Below are positions 15,371 to 24,608 of a stretch of DNA of 32,640 nt, one piece after another. This DNA is from Xenococcaceae cyanobacterium MO_188.B29 (GTDB lineage: Bacteria > Cyanobacteriota > Cyanobacteriia > Cyanobacteriales > Xenococcaceae): NCBI GenBank assembly GCA_030065155.1, contig JASJDI010000032.1, forward strand, positions 1 through 32,640. Reading direction: 5' to 3'. Position numbers and translations under genes: made by a program. Below the pieces are notes generated by a model. That model searched no databases and was not told where the DNA came from. It was given only the letters and a program-made list of their open reading frames with translations. How positions within the stretch are numbered: position 1 is the stretch's first letter; the number at the start of each line of letters is the position of its first letter.

Positions 15371-16114
15371 ATGGTAGAACTAGCAATTTCTACAAACAAA
15401 GTTCAAGTCCAAAACGGAAACTTGAATATAGACGCTTATGTAGCTATGCCAGATCAACCAGGAAATTTTCCTGGAGTGATAGTAATTCAAGAAATTTTTG
15501 GCGTAAATTCCCATATTAGAGATATTACTGAAAGATTAGCCAAAGAAGGCTATGTCGCGATCGCCCCAGCCATTTATCAACGCCAAGCACCTGGATTTGA
15601 AACTGGCTATACAGAAAAAGATTTAGAGGTTGGCAGAAAATACAAAAATCAAACTAAAGCCGAAGAGCTAATTAGTGATATCCAAGCTACCATTAATTAT
15701 CTCTATAGTTTACCTAAAGTCAAACCAGGAGGAATAGGCACTATCGGTTTTTGTTTTGGAGGTCACGTTACTTATTTAGTTGCTACCCTCGAAGATATCA
15801 AGGCAACAGCTTCTTTTTATGGCGCGGGTATCGCTAATTCCTGTCCTGGAGGTGGTGAACCTACCATAACTCGGACTAAAGATATTAAAGGGACTCTCTA
15901 TGGTTTCTTTGGTACAGAAGATCCTCTTATTCCCAACGAACAAGTAGATGAAATTGAAGCTGAACTAAAAAAACAAACTATTCCCCATCAAATCTTTCGT
16001 TATGATGGAGCAACTCATGGTTTTATATGCGATCAAAGAAATAGTTACAATCCTCAAGCAGCCCAAGATGCTTGGACAAAAGTGTTAAACTTGTTTGGTC
16101 AAATCTTGCCATAA
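15371..16114 (+). CDS. Dienelactone hydrolase-family protein
   Basis: The product is 247 residues, an alpha/beta hydrolase of the carboxymethylenebutenolidase family. The cysteine nucleophile elbow is GTIGFCFGGH. The Asp follows in FFGTEDPLIP and the His in GATHGFICD, giving a Cys-Asp-His triad typical of DLH. The N-terminal VIVIQEIFGVNSHIRDIT is also diagnostic, including the Glu that activates the Cys. The natural substrate is not known in cyanobacteria. No signal peptide is seen, so it is cytoplasmic. It stands alone, about 100 bp before the S1 gene. Confidence 0.92.
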   Translation: MVELAISTNKVQVQNGNLNIDAYVAMPDQPGNFPGVIVIQEIFGVNSHIRDITERLAKEGYVAIAPAIYQRQAPGFETGYTEKDLEVGRKYKNQTKAEELISDIQATINYLYSLPKVKPGGIGTIGFCFGGHVTYLVATLEDIKATASFYGAGIANSCPGGGEPTITRTKDIKGTLYGFFGTEDPLIPNEQVDEIEAELKKQTIPHQIFRYDGATHGFICDQRNSYNPQAAQDAWTKVLNLFGQILP

Positions 16115-16215
16115 TTAGATAATCAGGAAAATGTCCTAGATACTAATGGTTTTCGGCTCATCATCTCCAACATCACTTAATCTAAAATTTCTTTCGCTTT
16201 TTACTTGTCAATTCT

Positions 16216-17106
16216 ATGAATTCTAACTCTACCTCTTCTCAATCTTTCTCCATGGAAGATTTTGCTCAAGCTCTAGACAAATATGATTATGAATTTGCTA
16301 AAGGGCAGATTATCCGAGGCACCGTTATTCAACATGACTCTGAAGGAGCTTATGTTGATATTGGTGGTAAATCACCGGGTTTTGTCCCTACTAGAGAAGC
16401 TGCTTTAGAAGAAGTATATAACCTAGCTTTAGTTTTACCTCTAGATGAAGAATTTGAGTTTTTAATTATTCGCGAACAAAATGCGGATGGACAAGTTACT
16501 CTTTCTCGTCGTCAACTAGAAGTTAAACAAGCCTGGGACAAGATAGCGGAAATTGCTGAGAGTGGAAAATCTGCTCAAATGCGGGTAACAGGGGTTAATA
16601 AAGGAGGCGTAACAGGAGAAGTAGAAGGGTTAAGAGGATTTATCCCTCGATCGCATTTGCAACAAAGAGATGGACTAGAATCTTTAATAGGGCAACTTCT
16701 AACAGCTACTTTCCTGGAAGTTAATCCTGAAGCCAGAAAACTAGTTTTGTCTCAAAGAGATGCCATGCGGGCTACGGCGATCGCCAAACTAGAACAGGGC
16801 ACATTGATGGCTGGAAAAATAGTCAGCATGAAACCCTATGGTGTTTTTGTCGATCTTAATGGTGCTACTGGCTTACTGCATATCAAAGAAGTAAGTGGCA
16901 CTCACATAGATTCTTTGAATAACTTGTTTAAAGTTGGACAAGAAATTCAAGTCGTTATCCTTGACATCGATGAATACAAAAATCGTTTATCTCTGTCTAC
17001 TAAAATTCTTGAAGAGTATCCAGGAGAAATAGTAGAAAAATTGGATGAAGTGATGGCAAATGCTGAAGCGAGAATGCCACAAGTGAAAGAAAAATTAGCT
17101 AACTAA
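16216..17106 (+). CDS. rpsA: 30S ribosomal protein S1 (three-domain cyanobacterial type)
   Basis: The product is 296 residues with three S1 RNA-binding domains: about 28-100 (GQIIRGTVIQHDSEGAYVDI), 115-180 (VTGVNKGGVTGEVEGLRGFI) and 195-265 (GTLMAGKIVSMKPYGVFVDL). Cyanobacterial and chloroplast S1 proteins are short compared with the six-domain E. coli form. This length and C-terminus (no long tail) fit the second S1 homologue (Rps1b-like) better than the 330-residue main one, but the assignment to one or the other is uncertain. S1 helps recruit mRNA to the 30S subunit. Confidence 0.88.
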   Translation: MNSNSTSSQSFSMEDFAQALDKYDYEFAKGQIIRGTVIQHDSEGAYVDIGGKSPGFVPTREAALEEVYNLALVLPLDEEFEFLIIREQNADGQVTLSRRQLEVKQAWDKIAEIAESGKSAQMRVTGVNKGGVTGEVEGLRGFIPRSHLQQRDGLESLIGQLLTATFLEVNPEARKLVLSQRDAMRATAIAKLEQGTLMAGKIVSMKPYGVFVDLNGATGLLHIKEVSGTHIDSLNNLFKVGQEIQVVILDIDEYKNRLSLSTKILEEYPGEIVEKLDEVMANAEARMPQVKEKLAN

Positions 17107-17231
17107 TTAGAGCTTATAAGGGTGGGTTTTTAACAAAGGCGCAAGTAAACACTTTAAAGAATGTAGTTTATCCACCTTTGTCTGGCTTTGTCTAGAAAAA
17201 TCAATACTAGACTAAAACTCTACACCCTACT

Positions 17232-18428
17232 CTAATCATTATGGGCATGTTCAAATTCATAAACGTAAAATAGCCGACTTAACTTGTTCAATAAGTAGCC
17301 TATGGTTGCCAGAATAATTGCTCCCGTGAGGGCAAGCCAGAATCCAGTTGGAGGTATTATTTTGAAGGGAGATAGATTAATCAAATCCGCACTCGTTGCC
17401 ATCTTAAATGCTACAGCACGGGCATCGATAATTATTCCCATAAATAAACAGAATATAGCACTTACATAACTTAATATTGTAAGGCGATTGATTCTTTTCA
17501 GAGCATTTTGACAAACCATACAATTAACTGTATGAGTCTTCCATACATCAAAAAGCTTTCTTTTATCAGATTCGGCAGAGGAAATTTGGTCATTACATCC
17601 CGAAGCCCAAGGAATTTTACCTCCAGCTCTAATTTTAAACCACTGACGAAAAATTATAACCATTTTATCTTGAGGATTGGGAGTATAAACTGCATCAAGC
17701 CAGGACTGCTGTTGTCGTTGAGCCAGAATTTTTTCTTGGTAGTGAAGAAATACTAAATCTTGATGTAAAAATAGTGAAGCTAAGACATGACCTAACCAAG
17801 TTGGCATTGGTAAGGCAAAAAATCCTAACCCTTTTGGTGTTTTTCCTACTTTCAGTAGATCACAAAGTCACGAAACAATGAGGTTTTCAGCCGACGCGCT
17901 CGAGTTGCTGACTAACCATTGGCGATCGCCAATGGGAAAAGCGATCGCGTGCATTCGCTGATACACTCTAGTTTCTAGCCCTAAGGAATATCGGCTGAAA
18001 ACCGCATTCCATAAACCTTCTAGAAAAGTTTGTGATCTACTGACTTTATTCTTAACTAATACCTGACAACCAATATGACGACACCAGCCAGGACGAGTAG
18101 GAATAGCATATAAGGCTAAGATTAATTTTCCATCATCTTTGTAGGTGGTAGTAATTCGCATATGACAGGGAGGTTGAAAGTCATGAACTGCTTCGGCTAC
18201 TGTTTCATCTGTGGTGGTAACAGCAAAGGAAAATCCTTCTTGAGTAGATATCTTCCTAAGAAGAGGCATATCATAATATTTGGCATCTTCATAACGAATA
18301 CCCATAATACCATGATGGGATACGGGTACGTGAGCGGGATCAGACACGTTTTCCATGAAAAAATCCCAGCCATAGGGTAAGTCGCGGATACCCCAAAACA
18401 GCTTGCTCTGACATGAATAAACTTTTAA
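17232..18428 (-). pseudogene. Pheophorbide a oxygenase-like gene, interrupted by a MITE and lacking its Rieske domain
   Basis: The frame is open from 18428 but starts mid-protein: LFWGIRDLPYGWDFFMENVS, then DPAHVPVSHHG (the mononuclear iron-site histidines). It then runs through CRHIGCQVLVKN into an inserted element containing a TGA (17868-17870), and resumes with KTPKGLGFFALPMPTWLGHV and LVFLHYQEKILAQ. The C-terminus has HTVNCMVCQNAL (a CxxC typical of the PAO/Tic55 group) and two membrane helices. These are features of the PAO/Tic55/CAO-type Rieske oxygenases linked to chlorophyll breakdown. The N-terminal Rieske [2Fe-2S] domain is missing upstream, where I see only noncoding DNA. Both defects make it a pseudogene. 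Confidence 0.87.
17853..18042. mobile_element. 190-bp MITE-like element with 5-bp target duplication
   Basis: CAGTAGATCACAAA at 17853-17866 and its complement at 18029-18042 are 14-bp perfect terminal inverted repeats. They are flanked by a direct ACTTT on both sides (17848-17852 and 18043-18047). Inside lies a second inverted pair, GGTTTTCAGCCGA (17882-17894) and TCGGCTGAAAACC (17991-18003), and a perfect 20-bp palindrome at 17916-17935 with a HIP1 core. Removing the element plus one ACTTT (195 bp) joins QVLVKNK to VGKTPKG in frame. There is no transposase; it would have moved in trans. Confidence 0.85.
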
Positions 18429-18542
18429 TTAGTATATCTCAACAGAATTGACTGGTACTGGAACTAAAGCAATCATCAAACCCTTGAAATTCCTAGTACA
18501 ATATATAATACTTAAACCTCATCCATAATCTTCTTGAAGACA

Positions 18543-19142
18543 ATGGTTAAAACCCAAAATGTATCTCAATTTGTTGCTGTTAGCGATCTTTCCAAACCAG
18601 CTAATGAACAAGAAGGAATCTTAGTAGAAGTTAAAAGTGCAGGCGGAGATACGGACAAAAATCGAGCTAAAGCTTTAGAAATTGTTCAGCAAATGTGGGA
18701 ACAAGAAAAAATTGACGCCGATCTCTTTCCTGATGGTATTACCTCAGAAAATATCTTTTATGTACCAGATATTACTCCTGCCGATAAATCACCAAATGCC
18801 AACAAAAATAATCAGGACTTAAGTCCTATTGTGGAAGGGGCGCAAGAGATTATCCAATTAACTAAGCTTCAAATTGAAGCCCAAGAAGCTTCTGAACAAG
18901 CTCAACCCTATGTACCAATTATTCAGGTTATCTTAGACAGAACTAGACCTTTAACAGCAGAGGAAAAAGAGTTAGCTAAAGATAAAAAATATGGAAAAAC
19001 GATCGAAAAATTAGGTAGTATTATTGCTACTCAAGAAGAATTTCAAGCTAATTGTTCGGGTAATGGCTCTCTTATTCTTAATGCTATTGCTTGGCAACTT
19101 AATCATGGTTTAAGCGGAGGAGAACAGGACTCAGTAAATTAG
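18543..19142 (+). CDS. Hypothetical protein
   Basis: The product is 199 residues from the ATG at 18543; an in-frame TTG lies 9 bp upstream. It is soluble and acidic with Gln/Glu-rich stretches. LVEVKSAGGDTDKNRAKALE resembles an early helical domain, and PYVPIIQVILDRTRPLTAEE is the most distinctive block. There is no signal peptide or membrane helix. I recognise no family. A hairpin follows the gene. Neighbouring genes suggest no clear role. Confidence 0.7.
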   Translation: MVKTQNVSQFVAVSDLSKPANEQEGILVEVKSAGGDTDKNRAKALEIVQQMWEQEKIDADLFPDGITSENIFYVPDITPADKSPNANKNNQDLSPIVEGAQEIIQLTKLQIEAQEASEQAQPYVPIIQVILDRTRPLTAEEKELAKDKKYGKTIEKLGSIIATQEEFQANCSGNGSLILNAIAWQLNHGLSGGEQDSVN

Positions 19143-19157
19143 GTCTTTTACCGCGCC

Positions 19158-19213
19158 CTTCGGGCTGAAGGAATAAGTAATTAAATAATAAGTATTAAAA
19201 GCCCGAAGTTTTT
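19158..19213 (+). terminator. Possible terminator after the hypothetical gene
   Basis: CTTCGGGCT (19158-19166) pairs perfectly with AGCCCGAAG (19200-19208), followed at once by TTTTTAT. The 33-nt loop is long, so efficiency is doubtful. The CCCTTCGGGCT motif is also common in the GC-rich repeats of this region (24089 and 31831 onwards). Confidence 0.45.
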
Positions 19214-19350
19214 ATAGAGCCAAATTTGAATATTTCCCCTTAAGCCGTCCTCTAATAGTGTAAAATTTATCCTGTAAACCATCAAGATATATTACTGTTG
19301 CTATCTTTTTGCCTATTGTCCTAAGATAAGCGATCGCTTAATTTACACTA

Positions 19351-19797
19351 ATGAATAGAATAAGCCGTTTTCTCTACGAAAATTCGGTTCTTTACCAAAG
19401 CTATCTAATTATTCCCTTTATTGCTCATCGTATTGAGGGTGAGAATATTTACTCTTATTCTTTGCTAGCAGAACAAGGCTATAAAAACAACCTCCATAAA
19501 GCGACTAATCCTGCTAAACTTTACTCTAGTTATTTGAATAACATTATTAAGATCGCCAAAGAGCATATAAGCTCATTAGAAGCTGTTAATAAAAAATCTC
19601 AGAAATCACTCTACTTTTATCAACGTTATATTTACAACGATAATTTAATTATTTTGCATGAACAAGCAGAAAAATGTTTTTACAACCATTATCCTCCTTA
19701 TGAATTAAAAGATATAGCTGCACCAAAATTGTTTAAAAGTTCTTTTGAGTGCTTAAATTGGGTTAAGAAAGGACTCGATCGATACCAAGTTAATTAG
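19351..19797 (+). CDS. Hypothetical protein
   Basis: The product is 148 residues, rich in Tyr, Asn and Lys (LYFYQRYIYNDNLIILHEQA). There is no signal peptide or membrane helix. I recognise no family. It ends 5 bp before the end of the convergent ATPase gene. Promoter and ribosome site are not evident beyond a HIP1 octamer in the leader. Confidence 0.6.
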   Translation: MNRISRFLYENSVLYQSYLIIPFIAHRIEGENIYSYSLLAEQGYKNNLHKATNPAKLYSSYLNNIIKIAKEHISSLEAVNKKSQKSLYFYQRYIYNDNLIILHEQAEKCFYNHYPPYELKDIAAPKLFKSSFECLNWVKKGLDRYQVN

Positions 19798-19802
19798 ATT
19801 AT

Positions 19803-21728
19803 CTATATACTTCCCGTTAATATTTTAATTAACCAGTAAGATTGAAATCGTTCTTTCGCAATTTTTAGAGCTTGAACTAAGGGTATATCTAAGTCTTTAC
19901 TGTTAAGATCGATTACTAATTGATAAATAAGTTCAAAATTAATTCTGTTTTCTTTATTCATTATTTGAAATTTACCATTAGGAATATTATTTAATTTTTC
20001 TCTTTCTTCCTTACCAACTCTTCCCATAATCAAAGGTCTTCTAACATCTCGCCACAATAAAAAATTAATATCTTTGCAGTGGATAACTAATTCATTATAG
20101 TTTTTGATGCGGGAAGTAAAAGAAGTGCCATCAGTTTGTAAAAATCCGATCGAGAATTTTTGATGTTTATGGTTAATCAAAATTTGTTCGGGAATTCTTT
20201 TTGTTCCTAAGCGAAGATGCTCTATGTTAATATCTTTAAAATTAGCAAAGGCTTCAGCAATAATTTTAACTTTACCTACATCATCGCTATCACTAATAAT
20301 TTGTAATTTATTATAATTATTTTCAATAATTTGTTTTTGCTTATCAAGATAAATAATTACTGAATTTTTGGACGGGTTACTTATATCATCAACTTCTAAG
20401 TTTAAAGTATTAAATGCATCTTCAATACTATTAAAAAAATATTTGAATTGATTGAACTTAGTCTCTAAATCATCTAGTCTTTGTAAAATTTCTTCTTCTT
20501 GAGTAGGAGGAATAGGTGAAATTGGTCTAGGCAAAGGTATGCCATTAACTTTATAACGATAATAAGCTGCTGCTTTATTTAGAACTGTACGAATTGAATC
20601 TCCTGATAAAATTTCCGCTAACTCATCAGGAGTAAATAAAGTTTCCACATTAACATTAGCAGTTTGTGCTTTTAGCTGTAATATTTGTTTTAGTTCAAGT
20701 TGATTAGGCTTCTCTAAATAGATTTGATGTTGAGATATGCGATCGATAATTGAATTATCAAAAATTTCCTGAAATTGTTGCCAACGATCGGGAAATAAAT
20801 TCAGAATAATTAGACTATTAGGTACATGGGTAAAAATCTCTTTAATTGCTTCCCCAAAACTAAGCAATAGTTGTCTATTATAGGTTAGACCTAAACCTTC
20901 TAATTGATCGAAAGCAATAATTATTGGCTCATCTAATAAAGATAGTTTGCTAAGTACGGAAATGGCTTCTAGAGAAAAAGCTTCTTTACTTATTTCTTCA
21001 TGCCAATTATCTAAACCAATTTTATGTAATTCACTAGGATGTAATTCGTCAGCTGCCAACCACATGGTAACTAATTTTTTGTAGTTAACATCAGAATAAC
21101 TGCAATATTTAATAATGCCTTTAATAATTTGTTTGGCATAACCAGCCCCCCCATAGCGATCGAGCCACCATTCAATGGTTATTCTCTCAATATAATTCCA
21201 GTAGTCTCTTTTTTTTTGTGTGCCTTCAGAACCTAAACTGGTGTAAATATTGAGATTATTATCTTGAATACTTTCTAAGATATATATCTCTTTTTGAATG
21301 TTTTTTCTTTTGGCTATTCTGTTAAGAATTTTACAAAAACTGTTGGCAAGTAGATTTTCTAATTGAGTATAATTATTCTCGGGAACTTTTTCAACTAAAG
21401 ATTCTAAAATTCGACTATAAATATGATATATAACTGCATCAGAATTATTAGGCTGGCGAATAAAAACTAAACGATTAACCTTAAGTAGTTCTTTGGCTAA
21501 TCGCATGATCAGATGAGTTTTTCCTGTACCTGGGTCGCCAATAATTACAACTCCTTTAGTTTGATGGTTAAAATCATTTTTTATTTCTGTAATCAGAGTT
21601 TTCAGAAAATTAAACTGACCTTGATAAATAGAATTTAAATCTACATGAGTTTGAAAAGGATTATCGACTCTAGTACTAGCAAAAGGATTGGATTTACCTT
21701 GGAGATCTTGAATGGTTTTTCGTTCCAT
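19803..21728 (-). CDS. Large P-loop (AAA/Orc-like) ATPase with unassigned C-terminal domain
   Basis: The product is 641 residues. Residues of about 20-45 hold a conserved-looking NPFQTHVDLNSIYQGQFN lead-in. Walker A is GDPGTGKTH (64-72) and Walker B is IIAFDQ (270-275), the Orc1/Cdc6-like DQ form. NSLIILNLFPDRW (304-316) fits sensor 1. Residues of about 340-395 resemble a winged-helix/lid region. A short coiled coil follows at 410-440. The last 190 residues (EHLRLGTKRIPEQILINH; VIHCKDINFLLWRDVRRP) form a separate alpha/beta domain that I cannot name. Such N-terminal ATPase plus C-terminal alpha/beta designs occur in DNA-maintenance and defence proteins, but nothing here proves either. The gene stands next to a permease gene with a 21-bp gap. 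Confidence 0.78.
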   Translation of the reverse strand: MERKTIQDLQGKSNPFASTRVDNPFQTHVDLNSIYQGQFNFLKTLITEIKNDFNHQTKGVVIIGDPGTGKTHLIMRLAKELLKVNRLVFIRQPNNSDAVIYHIYSRILESLVEKVPENNYTQLENLLANSFCKILNRIAKRKNIQKEIYILESIQDNNLNIYTSLGSEGTQKKRDYWNYIERITIEWWLDRYGGAGYAKQIIKGIIKYCSYSDVNYKKLVTMWLAADELHPSELHKIGLDNWHEEISKEAFSLEAISVLSKLSLLDEPIIIAFDQLEGLGLTYNRQLLLSFGEAIKEIFTHVPNSLIILNLFPDRWQQFQEIFDNSIIDRISQHQIYLEKPNQLELKQILQLKAQTANVNVETLFTPDELAEILSGDSIRTVLNKAAAYYRYKVNGIPLPRPISPIPPTQEEEILQRLDDLETKFNQFKYFFNSIEDAFNTLNLEVDDISNPSKNSVIIYLDKQKQIIENNYNKLQIISDSDDVGKVKIIAEAFANFKDINIEHLRLGTKRIPEQILINHKHQKFSIGFLQTDGTSFTSRIKNYNELVIHCKDINFLLWRDVRRPLIMGRVGKEEREKLNNIPNGKFQIMNKENRINFELIYQLVIDLNSKDLDIPLVQALKIAKERFQSYWLIKILTGSI

Positions 21729-21749
21729 TATTACTTTTTAAGTCCTCTT

Positions 21750-23969
21750 TTAACTTTCGGATAAAACTTCCCCAAAGGCAAAACCAGGAGCAGCAAGAAC
21801 AAATACAGTAGAAGGTAAATTATTAACTCGCTTTTGCAAAGCTTCGTAATACTGAGTAAAATTTTCCCCTGGTTTTGCCATACCCAAAAAAATTAAGTCG
21901 GCATTTTGAGAAGATTGATGGAGAATATCAGGAAAAGAGCGTCCTTGAGCTTCGATAACTTTGGATAACACGTCGATTCTTAGCCCCTGTACAAATTTCT
22001 CCAAATTTGCTTTGGCAGCAGCAGCAGCAGTATGATCTGGCACTACCAATTTCAAGTAAATTGACGCATTACGCCAGTTAATATCTGTTCTTAAGAGATA
22101 AGCAAGTAACAACATTAGACTACCATTATCTTGCATACCACCCCACCAAACATCAATCCTTCGACGGAAACCAAAGCTGCTCTGAGAATTACATCTAAAA
22201 ATGACTACATTGCGCTTACTGTAATGAATTTTAGCAACCATTTGACAGTATTGTTCTCGGTGAGATGATTCATCGCTATCACCGAGAACAATAGTATTAG
22301 GCACTAATGAACCTAAGCCATAAGTTTCTACTAAGCGTAATCCTCCCTCAAAAGGATCGTTAGCTGTAACAACTCTGACTAGAGCTTGTATCCCTCTTCT
22401 ACTTAAATAATCCCGAATCGTCTTTTCTAATTTTCCCTGTTGAGCTAAATCCCGAGAACCACTGGGAAGTACACTAGAAACGGTCATTAGGCTGCGATTA
22501 TGACTAAAACCATCAGCTAGTTCAATTAAAGACCAACGTTTTTGCGGTGCGCCAGAAAGAACTAATAGATGAGGTCGCCAATTTTTAGGATCATCTTCAT
22601 GATCTACCTGAAAAATCCCTTTGCTAATTAATGCCATCCACAAACCACGGCGAACATCTCCCCAGGTAGCGCGGATTTCTCGTTGCTGTAACCAAAGATA
22701 GATAATTGAAACTATAATAGCTGCAACTACTGTGGCGATCGCATTAATTAAAAACATTACCCCCAAACAGCCCATTGCCCCTAGAAGGGAAAGTGACCAA
22801 TGAACCTTAAACTTAGGGCGAAAAGAAGGACTCTGTAGAAATCCTTCTATAGCTGCTGCTACATTTAAGACTAAGTAGGTAGTTAGAAAAAACATACTTA
22901 GCACTGGGGCAATTAAATCTAGCTTGTTAACGCAAACTGCAGCAATGGCGATCGCTAAAGTTAGGATAGTACCGTTACGGGGTTCATCTTCTCGACCATG
23001 ACCATTACCCAAAAAGCTCAACCAATGAGGTAAAACCCCATCCCTAGCTAATGCCTGAAGAACACGAGGCGCACCTAAAATACTACCAATAGCACTACTA
23101 AGGGTTGCTCCCCAAACTCCCAGTAAAATAGCAGGACCCCATAAAGCTATCTGCTCCATAACTAAAGGATTATTGATTAAGCTGTCGGTATCTGCTCGCA
23201 TTGCCAGAAAAATTGGCAGAATCATGTAGATTAAATAGCCTGTTCCCACCGCAGCTAAAGTGCCTGTAGGAATAGAACGCACGGGATCTTTTAAATCCCC
23301 AGACATATTTACCCCTGCCATAATTCCTGTTACTGCTGGGAAAAAGACGGCAAATACAGTCCAGAATGGGGCTGCATTTTCTGGCGGAGGCATGAAGATT
23401 TGAGATGTAGCATTGGGTAAAGGATGCCCGAAAATAAATGACAACAAAGACAGAGCGATCGCTGCCATAATAAAATATTGAGCTTTGATCGCAATATCAG
23501 CAGAAGTAAGTGCCAGTATTCCTACTAAAACTGTAATAGCCAAAGCGACATAAAGTTGACTCAAATGAGGAAAAGCTTGGACGACACTTTCAGCAAAACC
23601 AATAGTGTAAAGAGCTACAGACAAGGCTTGAGCAAAGTAAAGAGAAATTCCGACAGCTCCTCCAGTTTCTAACCCTAGAGAGCGACTAATCATATAATAA
23701 GCTCCCCCAACCCTTACTACCTTATCTGTAGCGATCGCACATACTGATAAAGAAGTGAGAAAAGTAATAGCAGTAGAGAGAGTGACAATAATTAGAGTGT
23801 TAATCAAACCAGCATTGCCCAAAACCCAACCAAAGCGTAAATACATGATTACGCCCAAAATAGTCAAAATTGAGGGGGTATAGACTCCGCCAAACGTCCC
23901 CAACCCTGAAGTAGTCTCTAAGGAAGAGCTAGAATTAGATTTTGAACCAATACCAAAAGGAAATTTCAC
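21750..23969 (-). CDS. APC-superfamily transporter (cation-chloride cotransporter-like)
   Basis: The product is 739 residues. The first 480 contain about 12 membrane helices, beginning GLGTFGGVYTPSILTILGVI and MYLRFGWVLGNAG, the signature of SLC12-type cation-chloride cotransporters (Na-K-Cl family). GGAYYMISRSLGLETGGAVG and FAVFFPAVTGIMAGVNMSGD also fit. Residues from about 480 on are a cytoplasmic domain with repeated hydrophobic strands and LVVPDHTAAAAAK, as in eukaryotic NKCC/KCC tails. The transported ions cannot be told from sequence. It is upstream of the ATPase gene by 21 bp on the same strand and may be cotranscribed. Confidence 0.88.
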   Translation of the reverse strand: MKFPFGIGSKSNSSSSLETTSGLGTFGGVYTPSILTILGVIMYLRFGWVLGNAGLINTLIIVTLSTAITFLTSLSVCAIATDKVVRVGGAYYMISRSLGLETGGAVGISLYFAQALSVALYTIGFAESVVQAFPHLSQLYVALAITVLVGILALTSADIAIKAQYFIMAAIALSLLSFIFGHPLPNATSQIFMPPPENAAPFWTVFAVFFPAVTGIMAGVNMSGDLKDPVRSIPTGTLAAVGTGYLIYMILPIFLAMRADTDSLINNPLVMEQIALWGPAILLGVWGATLSSAIGSILGAPRVLQALARDGVLPHWLSFLGNGHGREDEPRNGTILTLAIAIAAVCVNKLDLIAPVLSMFFLTTYLVLNVAAAIEGFLQSPSFRPKFKVHWSLSLLGAMGCLGVMFLINAIATVVAAIIVSIIYLWLQQREIRATWGDVRRGLWMALISKGIFQVDHEDDPKNWRPHLLVLSGAPQKRWSLIELADGFSHNRSLMTVSSVLPSGSRDLAQQGKLEKTIRDYLSRRGIQALVRVVTANDPFEGGLRLVETYGLGSLVPNTIVLGDSDESSHREQYCQMVAKIHYSKRNVVIFRCNSQSSFGFRRRIDVWWGGMQDNGSLMLLLAYLLRTDINWRNASIYLKLVVPDHTAAAAAKANLEKFVQGLRIDVLSKVIEAQGRSFPDILHQSSQNADLIFLGMAKPGENFTQYYEALQKRVNNLPSTVFVLAAPGFAFGEVLSES

Positions 23970-24074
23970 TTGTTAAGGGCAATAATTAATTTGAGAGATG
24001 TTTTATTGTTTTCAAGTCTAGTTTATTTGTAATCTAACTTTGGCAATAAATGCTAACAATCTACTAATTGCTAT

Positions 24075-24158
24075 TGATTACTGATTACCCTTCGGGCGGG
24101 GGCGCGTTCCCAAACGGAGGAAACCTCCGTGGGGTCGCCCCCGCTGATTACTGATTAC
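24075..24158. repeat. GC-rich hairpin flanked by 14-bp direct repeats
   Basis: TGATTACTGATTAC occurs at 24075-24088 and again at 24145-24158. Between them is a GC-rich insert with nested hairpins: CGGGGGCG/CGCCCCCG (24097-24104, 24136-24143) and ACGGAGG-AAA-CCTCCGT (24114-24130). The direct repeats could be a target duplication or part of a tandem array that was split. The 352-bp spacer 23970-24321 is otherwise AT-rich without recognisable features except promoter-like sequence for rpsO. Confidence 0.65.
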
Positions 24159-24321
24159 TTTACGGTGCGCTTAAGATAGTTACCTCAAAACCAGAGGTTT
24201 CCGATTAGACATAGTTTATGTTAGCGATCAATATTCCTAGCTGCTAATTTTTTACTCTAGAAATTAAGAATATCAATGTTAATATAAGAGTTTGCAGTAT
24301 TGTATCGATCCAAATAATATT

Positions 24322-24591
24322 ATGGCTTTAACTCAAAAGCGTAAACAAGAACTAATCAGCGAATATCAAGTACACGAAACTGATACTGGGTCTGCCGATC
24401 TCCAAGTGGCGATGCTTACCGATCGCATTAACCAATTAACTCAGCATCTCAAAAGTAATGATAAAGATCATTCCTCTCGACGAGGATTGCTGAAAATGAT
24501 TGGTCGTCGTAGACGCTTATTATCCTACATCAATAAGCAGGACTCAGAACGTTATAAGCAACTAATTGCCCGTCTTGGTATCCGTCGTTAA
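24322..24591 (+). CDS. rpsO: 30S ribosomal protein S15
   Basis: The product is 89 residues from the ATG at 24322, the exact S15 length. [40 protein letters not shown] and [20 protein letters not shown] are the conserved S15 blocks that bind 16S rRNA helices. An in-frame TTG-type start at 24292 would add ten residues not found in S15. The PAM68-family gene follows after 17 bp, so the two are likely one transcript. This linkage is seen in other cyanobacteria. Confidence 0.97.
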   Translation: MALTQKRKQELISEYQVHETDTGSADLQVAMLTDRINQLTQHLKSNDKDHSSRRGLLKMIGRRRRLLSYINKQDSERYKQLIARLGIRR

Positions 24592-24608
24592 TTACTCTCC
24601 CAAATTTT

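Noticed and set aside
17868-17870. TGA in the PAO-like gene as a selenocysteine or recoding site
   Set aside because: The TGA lies inside an inserted element with terminal inverted repeats and target duplication, and no selenocysteine insertion structure or family precedent is seen.
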